Assembly (NCBI GenBank): GCA_910575585.1
Contig: CAJTGF010000002.1
Span: 1-64,000 of the forward strand
Source of the DNA: Clostridiaceae bacterium
GTDB lineage: Bacteria; Bacillota; Clostridia; Lachnospirales; Lachnospiraceae
Length of the DNA stretch: 64,000 nucleotides
Direction of reading: 5' to 3'
This document shows positions 59,999-64,000 of the stretch, piece by piece. Under the pieces are notes generated by a model that saw only the letters and a program-made list of their open reading frames with translations, was not told where the DNA came from and did not search any database. A program made the position numbers and the translations under genes. How positions within the stretch are numbered: position 1 is the stretch's first letter; each line of letters opens with the position of its first letter.

Positions 59999-60682
59999 AT
60001 GGAAAAAAATGACAAATACAGAGACATTTTCTGCAGTTCTCATCAATTGTTCCTCTCCCAAGGCTATGAAGCCACCACCATCCGCCAGGTTTCCGACCAG
60101 GCCGGCGTCAGCCTTGGACTGACCAACCACTTCTTTCACTCCAAAGAGACCCTGGCCTGCCAGATCCTCTCCATGATCTCCGCCTACACCTCGTTATTCT
60201 GCAGCGTGACCCACCCATGCCCGGACCCGCTCCACCGCCATGTGCTGGCAATACGCATCCGCATCCTCTTTCTGTTGAAAAGCAGCTATCGGACTTTCTA
60301 TCTGGACACCCTAAGGCAGGACATCCTTTTTTCCAAACTGGAAAAGACCCCCAGCCGGATCTTCTACCAGCTGGCGGATCTCTATCGCTTTCCCGCAGAC
60401 GACGACTTATTTCTGCTATACGGGACCTACACGCCCTACAATTATGAAAAAACCCTGATCCTCGGCAGGGAGGCCGGGCTTTTCCCCACTATCCTTTCGG
60501 AGGATATCCCGGACTACATAACCATCAGCTCCTTCGAGCACTTTATCGCCCGCCATATCCTGACCCAGGCCCTGGAAAACGCCCGCCAGGCCACAGACAC
60601 CGTATTGAGCCGGATGCCTCCCCGGATCCCTGATGATTATGTGTTCAATTACCTGAAAGACCGTCCTGCTTCCCAGCGATGA
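59999..60682 (+). CDS. TetR-family transcriptional regulator
   Basis: A 227-residue repressor-type regulator. The N-terminal helix-turn-helix is clear: SSHQLFLSQGYEATTIRQVS then DQAGVSLGLTNHFFHSKETL. The C-terminal ligand domain (60-220) is variable, as usual. AGGAGG lies six bases before ATG 59999. It faces the FMN-bind/MATE operon and its promoter carries a 10-bp palindrome, so local control of drug export is the simplest reading. Confidence 0.9.
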   Translation: MEKNDKYRDIFCSSHQLFLSQGYEATTIRQVSDQAGVSLGLTNHFFHSKETLACQILSMISAYTSLFCSVTHPCPDPLHRHVLAIRIRILFLLKSSYRTFYLDTLRQDILFSKLEKTPSRIFYQLADLYRFPADDDLFLLYGTYTPYNYEKTLILGREAGLFPTILSEDIPDYITISSFEHFIARHILTQALENARQATDTVLSRMPPRIPDDYVFNYLKDRPASQR

Positions 60683-60699
60683 TAAATAAGAACTGGGGG

Positions 60700-61100
60700 T
60701 GCAAAGTCAGGGGTTGTGGCGGAAAGATATCTGCTTTATCGGCAGTGATCGTTTGTGTATAGTATTTATGGGAACAAATCCTGCTTCTATATTTTGTGTT
60801 AGTAATGTCTGCGTTGGCTGCTATGTCTTTTAATAGTCCGTATAAAAAATGCGGGCTTTTATGGTTAGCAGCATTTTATCAAACACGTTGTACAAGCGTT
60901 TATTGCTGTTTAGTTAAGTGCGCAGAGTCGGCGGTTGTCGTGGAGCCAGGGCGGGATTTGCTCGCTTAAGGTGTTTCCGATAGGGGCGCTGTTTCAACGT
61001 TGCGGCGGAAAGATATCTGTTTTATCGACAGTAAAGTTTGCGCATGGTATTTATCGGAACAGATCCTGCCTGTTATATTTGGGTGTTAGCCAAAAGGATG
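60700..61100. repeat. Repeat-rich intergenic block with two companion repeats and an excised hairpin element
   Basis: Two copies of the companion repeat: 60700-60810 (GGCGGAAAGATATCTGCTTT...) and 60990-61095 (GGCGGAAAGATATCTGTTTT...). Between them, at 60903-60995, lies a remnant of the hairpin element in copy C orientation: GGTTGTCGTGGAGCCAG runs directly into GGCGGGATTTGCTCGCTTAA, the two flanks of the element with the whole paired region missing. No gene. 61101-61394 is AT-rich with no feature I can support. Confidence 0.7.
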
Positions 61101-61394
61101 TTGTTTGAGTCCGCAAATGCCATAAACATAATCCTTTCATATGGTTGAAATATGGCGGCTAATATAGATACTGACCAACACCATATTTTAATAACACGAG
61201 GAAAAACACCGGAAAACACGGCCTTTTTATAATTTTCCATATTTTATAAAGCAGGACGTGGAGTATCCATGCGTGTATAGGAACATAAAAACTCGAATAC
61301 CCGAATCCGCGGAAGAACGGAATCTTGCTATTGCTTTCAATTGCAAGGCGGCAGATCCTTTCAGGTTCACAGCAACCCCGCCTTAACCTTACTC

Positions 61395-61716
61395 AACAAT
61401 ATACTTGAGGCCATAAAAAGAAGCTGTTTTTTCGCTGCAAAGTCGAAACAGCGTCCCCTACCGAAACCACCTTAAGTGAGCAAACCTTAGCCAGCGAATT
61501 CTGGTTTTGCCAGGCAGAGGAGAGCTGTCCCGTCCGGGTGAATCTATGCCATGGAGATGAGACCAGGAAAACAGGAGGGCCTCACCCCGAGTGTTTTCCG
61601 CTTTGGGCTCATCGGAATGTTCGGCATATCTGAACCCGGACGGGACAGCTCTCCTCTGACTGGCCTCACGACAATCCCCGCCCATTGCTCACTCAACAAT
61701 ACAGCAATTTAATAAT
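61395..61716 (+). repeat. Dispersed long-hairpin element, copy E
   Basis: Arms at 61515-61539 and 61634-61658 are exact complements over 25 bp and equal to copy D. Left flank shares CAATATACTTGAGGCC and AAAAGAAGCTGTTTTTT with the start of copy A. The right end TTGCTCACTCAACAATACAG (61686-61705) matches copies A and D. Confidence 0.85.
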
Positions 61717-61824
61717 TTAGGCTATCATTTTAAACTCTACAAACCTCCACTACATCTCTACCCCAAAGCCCATCGCAACCTCCAACAATACCTCCCCCAC
61801 TCCTTCCAGGATAACCAAACCATA

Positions 61825-62805
61825 TCACTCCCCCGCAAAATGGCACGCCACTTTCCGCTCCCCCACATCCTTCATCTCCGGCTCCCTCTCCCCGCACACC
61901 TCTTTTGCATAAGGACACCGGGTCCGAAACCGGCACCCGGAAGGCGGAGCCACCGCGCTGGGGATCTCCCCTGCGAGGATCTGTTCCCGCTTCTGCCGCT
62001 TATTCGGGTCCATGCTGGGAACTGCCTGGAGCAAAAACTTGGTATACGGGTGAAGGGGCCTTCGATAGATCTCCTGGGTATCCCCGATCTCACACACTTT
62101 CCCCAAAAACATGACGCAGATCCGGTCAGAAATATAATGAACCACTCCCAGATCGTGGGAGATAAACAGGTAGGTAAGCTTAAACTCCTGCTGCAGATCC
62201 CTTAAAAGATTCAGGATCTGGGACTGAATGGACACGTCAAGAGCCGACACCGGCTCATCGCACACAATCAGCCTGGGATTCAGGGCCAAAGCCCTGGCGA
62301 TCCCGATCCGCTGCCGCTGGCCGCCGCTGAACTGATGGGGATACCGGTCTATCAGTTCCGGCCGTATTCCTACCATATGCATCAGTTCCCTGACCCGTCC
62401 GCAGGTCTCCTCCCTGCTTTTGCATACCCTGTGGGTCACAAGAGGCTCCCCGATAAGCTGTCCCACCTTCATCCGCGGATCCAGGCTGGCGTACGGGTCC
62501 TGAAAGATCATCTGGATCTTTTGGTACACCTGCCTCATCTGCCGCTCCGAATAACCGGTAATGTCCTGCCCCTCAAAAAGGATCTGCCCTTCAGTAGGTT
62601 CAATAAGCCGCATCAACATCCGCCCCAAAGTGCTTTTGCCGCACCCGGACTCTCCCACAAGGCTTAATGTCTCCCCCTCATAGATCTCAAAGGAAACGCC
62701 GCTGACCGCATGGACCACCTGCCTGCTTTTGATCCCCAGATTGCTGTTCAGCGGATACTCCTTGGTCAGGTCACGGGTCTCTAAAAGGACTGTTTTCCCG
62801 CTCAT
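61825..62805 (-). CDS. oppF: Oligopeptide/dipeptide ABC transporter ATP-binding protein
   Basis: A 326-residue ATPase that powers peptide import. Walker [10 protein letters not shown] (about 53), signature [15 protein letters not shown] (about 163), Walker [13 protein letters not shown] (about 183) and the C-terminal oligopeptide-transporter motif [16 protein letters not shown] that holds an Fe-S-like or metal cysteine cluster in this family. Second ATPase of the operon; its start overlaps the oppD stop (ATGA). The 100 bases after its stop are C-rich with no clear terminator. Confidence 0.93.
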   Translation of the reverse strand: MSGKTVLLETRDLTKEYPLNSNLGIKSRQVVHAVSGVSFEIYEGETLSLVGESGCGKSTLGRMLMRLIEPTEGQILFEGQDITGYSERQMRQVYQKIQMIFQDPYASLDPRMKVGQLIGEPLVTHRVCKSREETCGRVRELMHMVGIRPELIDRYPHQFSGGQRQRIGIARALALNPRLIVCDEPVSALDVSIQSQILNLLRDLQQEFKLTYLFISHDLGVVHYISDRICVMFLGKVCEIGDTQEIYRRPLHPYTKFLLQAVPSMDPNKRQKREQILAGEIPSAVAPPSGCRFRTRCPYAKEVCGEREPEMKDVGERKVACHFAGE

Positions 62806-63791
62806 GGCATTTCCTCCCCTTTCCCCTGCTCATACAAAAAACACCTGACAAAATGCCCCGGCGACGCCTCATACATCTCCGGCTCCTCCTCAAAACACCT
62901 GGCCATGGAGTACTGGCATCTGGGACAGAACCGGCACCCCTTTGGCAGATGCAGCATACTGGGGACCATGCCTCTGATATTATAAAGCCGCTCCTTTGAC
63001 TCCATGTCCGGCACGGAGCGCATAAGACCCTCGGTGTAGGGGTGTCCCACATCCGCAAAAATCTCCTTCACCGTCCCGCTCTCCATCACCTTCCCGGCAT
63101 ACATTACGTACAGCCTGTGACAGAACTGAGCGACCACCCCCAGATTGTGGGTGATCATCATCACCGCCGTTCCTTTCTCCTCCTGCAGATCCTTCATCAG
63201 ATGAAGGATCTGGGCCTCAATGGTCACATCCAAAGCCGTAGTAGGCTCGTCGGCGATCAGAAGGCCGGGGCCGCACACCATGGCCATGGCGATCATCACC
63301 CGCTGCCGCAAACCTCCCGACAGCTGATGGGGATACTCCCCGTACCGCTTTTTCGCGTCCGGAATACCCACCAGCTCAAAAGCCTGGAGCGCCCTTTCCT
63401 TTGCCTGGGCCCGGCTCATATGCCGGTTGTGGAGCAGAAGCGCTTCCCGCACCTGCTTTCCCACGGTGATCACCGGATTTAAACTTGTCATAGGCTCCTG
63501 AAAGATCATGGAGATCTTGTTGCCCATGAGCCTGCGCTTCTCCCCCGGCGGCATGGCGGTCAGCTCCCGGCCGTCAAAAAAGATCTTCCCGCCGTCCACT
63601 TTGCCCGGCTTTTTCAAAAGTCCCATCACCGACATGGCGGTCATGCTCTTTCCGCAGCCCGACTCGCCTACGATCCCCACGCTCTCCCCGGCATTGATAG
63701 CAATCGTAACTCCGTCTACGGCGCGCACCAGACCGTCTCTCGTGTAAAACGTGGTGTGCAGATCCTGGATCCGCAGCAATGCTTCTTCCAT
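62802..63791 (-). CDS. oppD: Oligopeptide/dipeptide ABC transporter ATP-binding protein
   Basis: A 329-residue ATPase, partner of OppF. Walker [10 protein letters not shown] (about 42), signature [15 protein letters not shown] (about 160), Walker [13 protein letters not shown] (about 180) and the C-terminal [15 protein letters not shown] cysteine motif. The GxxGxGKSM with Met after Lys-Ser is as in other OppD proteins. AAAGGA ribosome site. Located between the permease gene (64 kb side) and oppF. Confidence 0.93.
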   Translation of the reverse strand: MEEALLRIQDLHTTFYTRDGLVRAVDGVTIAINAGESVGIVGESGCGKSMTAMSVMGLLKKPGKVDGGKIFFDGRELTAMPPGEKRRLMGNKISMIFQEPMTSLNPVITVGKQVREALLLHNRHMSRAQAKERALQAFELVGIPDAKKRYGEYPHQLSGGLRQRVMIAMAMVCGPGLLIADEPTTALDVTIEAQILHLMKDLQEEKGTAVMMITHNLGVVAQFCHRLYVMYAGKVMESGTVKEIFADVGHPYTEGLMRSVPDMESKERLYNIRGMVPSMLHLPKGCRFCPRCQYSMARCFEEEPEMYEASPGHFVRCFLYEQGKGEEMP

Positions 63792-63839
63792 GGTATTGGT
63801 TCCTTTCTCCTTTTTTCACCTGTCACTTGCCTGCCGCCT

Positions 63840-64000
63840 CTATTTTCCGTGAGGGTCCAGCGCGTCCCTTAACCCGTCTCCCAGAAAATTTAAGGCCAGC
63901 ACCATGATCAGGATGGCAAGACTGGGAAAGATCAGCATCCACGGGCTGGACTGGGCAAAGGTTCTGGCCTGAGACACCATAAGCCCCCAGCTGGAATCCG
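63840..64000 (-). CDS. oppC: Peptide ABC transporter permease, 3' end (partial)
   Basis: Only the last 52 codons are in the window. They read SWGLMVSQARTFAQSSPWML, then IFPSLAILIMVLALNFLGDG and LRDALDPHGK before TAG 63840-63842. This is the invariant C-terminus of DppC/OppC permeases (PG-type end after the final helix). The stop is 48 bases before the oppD start. The gene continues past the window. Confidence 0.9.
   Translation of the reverse strand, partial: DSSWGLMVSQARTFAQSSPWMLIFPSLAILIMVLALNFLGDGLRDALDPHGK

Noticed and set aside
1-64000. tRNA, rRNA, riboswitches such as T-boxes, and prophage genes.
   Set aside because: I looked for the usual signatures and found none I could support from the sequence; a covariance-model search would be decisive.

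Overview
The window looks like a chromosomal piece of a gut-type Firmicute, most likely Lachnospiraceae (Clostridium/Hungatella/Enterocloster-like). The reasons are roughly 50% GC coding DNA, AGGAGG-type ribosome sites before almost every gene, Gram-positive envelope genes (LicD, CwlO-like NlpC/P60, DacA, VanZ), Clostridia-typical families (GGGtGRT protein, PFL/UPF0210 with its ACT partner, FlxA-like and YjfB-like proteins) and an Mgl-type sugar importer driven by a YesN/YesM-type two-component system. The genus is inference; there is no rRNA or tRNA to anchor it. No CRISPR array, prophage or intact insertion sequence was seen.

Layout. 1-1.3 kb: a GNAT acetyltransferase between two copies of a dispersed hairpin repeat. 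1.3-11.3 kb: a minus-strand cell-surface glycopolymer cluster (epimerase, HAD phosphatase with an in-frame stop, glycosyltransferase-like protein, methyltransferase, LicD, propeller-like protein, a chimeric nucleotidyltransferase-kinase-FkbM gene, IspD/TarI-like cytidylyltransferase, CDP-glycerol transferase-like protein). 11.4-13.1 kb: a solitary TnpB-family protein that appears to have lost all three RuvC acidic residues, with an omegaRNA-like 3' region and two matching palindromes around the next promoter. 13.3-15.2 kb: a NifU-like scaffold and a GGGtGRT protein. 15.4-15.7 kb: a toxin-antitoxin pair collapsed by deletion. 15.8-25.3 kb: peptidoglycan and housekeeping genes (dacA, MATE, NlpC/P60, folA, M29 aminopeptidase, VanZ, pyrE). 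25.4-26.2 kb: a block of inverted repeats.

26-32.8 kb holds a GH36 alpha-galactosidase, a YjfB-like small protein, an orphan AraC-type response regulator, a decayed lipoprotein and an SGNH lipoprotein. 32.9-35.3 kb carries RluD, a membrane protein and an SDR. 35.4-45.4 kb is one minus-strand sugar-sensing and uptake cluster: response regulator, histidine kinase, two extra sugar-binding proteins, MglB, MglA, MglC and a small membrane protein. Together with the alpha-galactosidase it suggests sensing, import and release of galactose-type sugars. 45.6-50.5 kb has a FapA-family protein, an intact RelB/YafQ-type toxin-antitoxin pair, an FlxA-like protein and an Agr-type kinase/LytTR regulator pair. 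50.8-55.1 kb is housekeeping (phosphatase, PFL/UPF0210, ACT, flavin protein, WalJ-like MBL, coaE).

55.2-57.9 kb is a decayed patch (frameshifted Rpn-family gene, truncated IS4-type transposase). 57.9-60.7 kb holds a MATE pump and an FMN-bind-like protein facing a divergent TetR regulator whose promoter carries a palindrome. 60.7-61.7 kb is repeat-rich, and 61.8-64 kb is the 3' part of an oligopeptide ABC operon (OppF, OppD, end of OppC).

A recurrent theme is non-coding repeat families: a roughly 250-bp hairpin element whose stem sequence changes between copies while pairing is kept, a second giant hairpin, a REP-like element, and 8-bp tandem repeats next to gene boundaries. Another theme is small-scale gene decay by deletions, homopolymer frameshifts and one in-frame stop.
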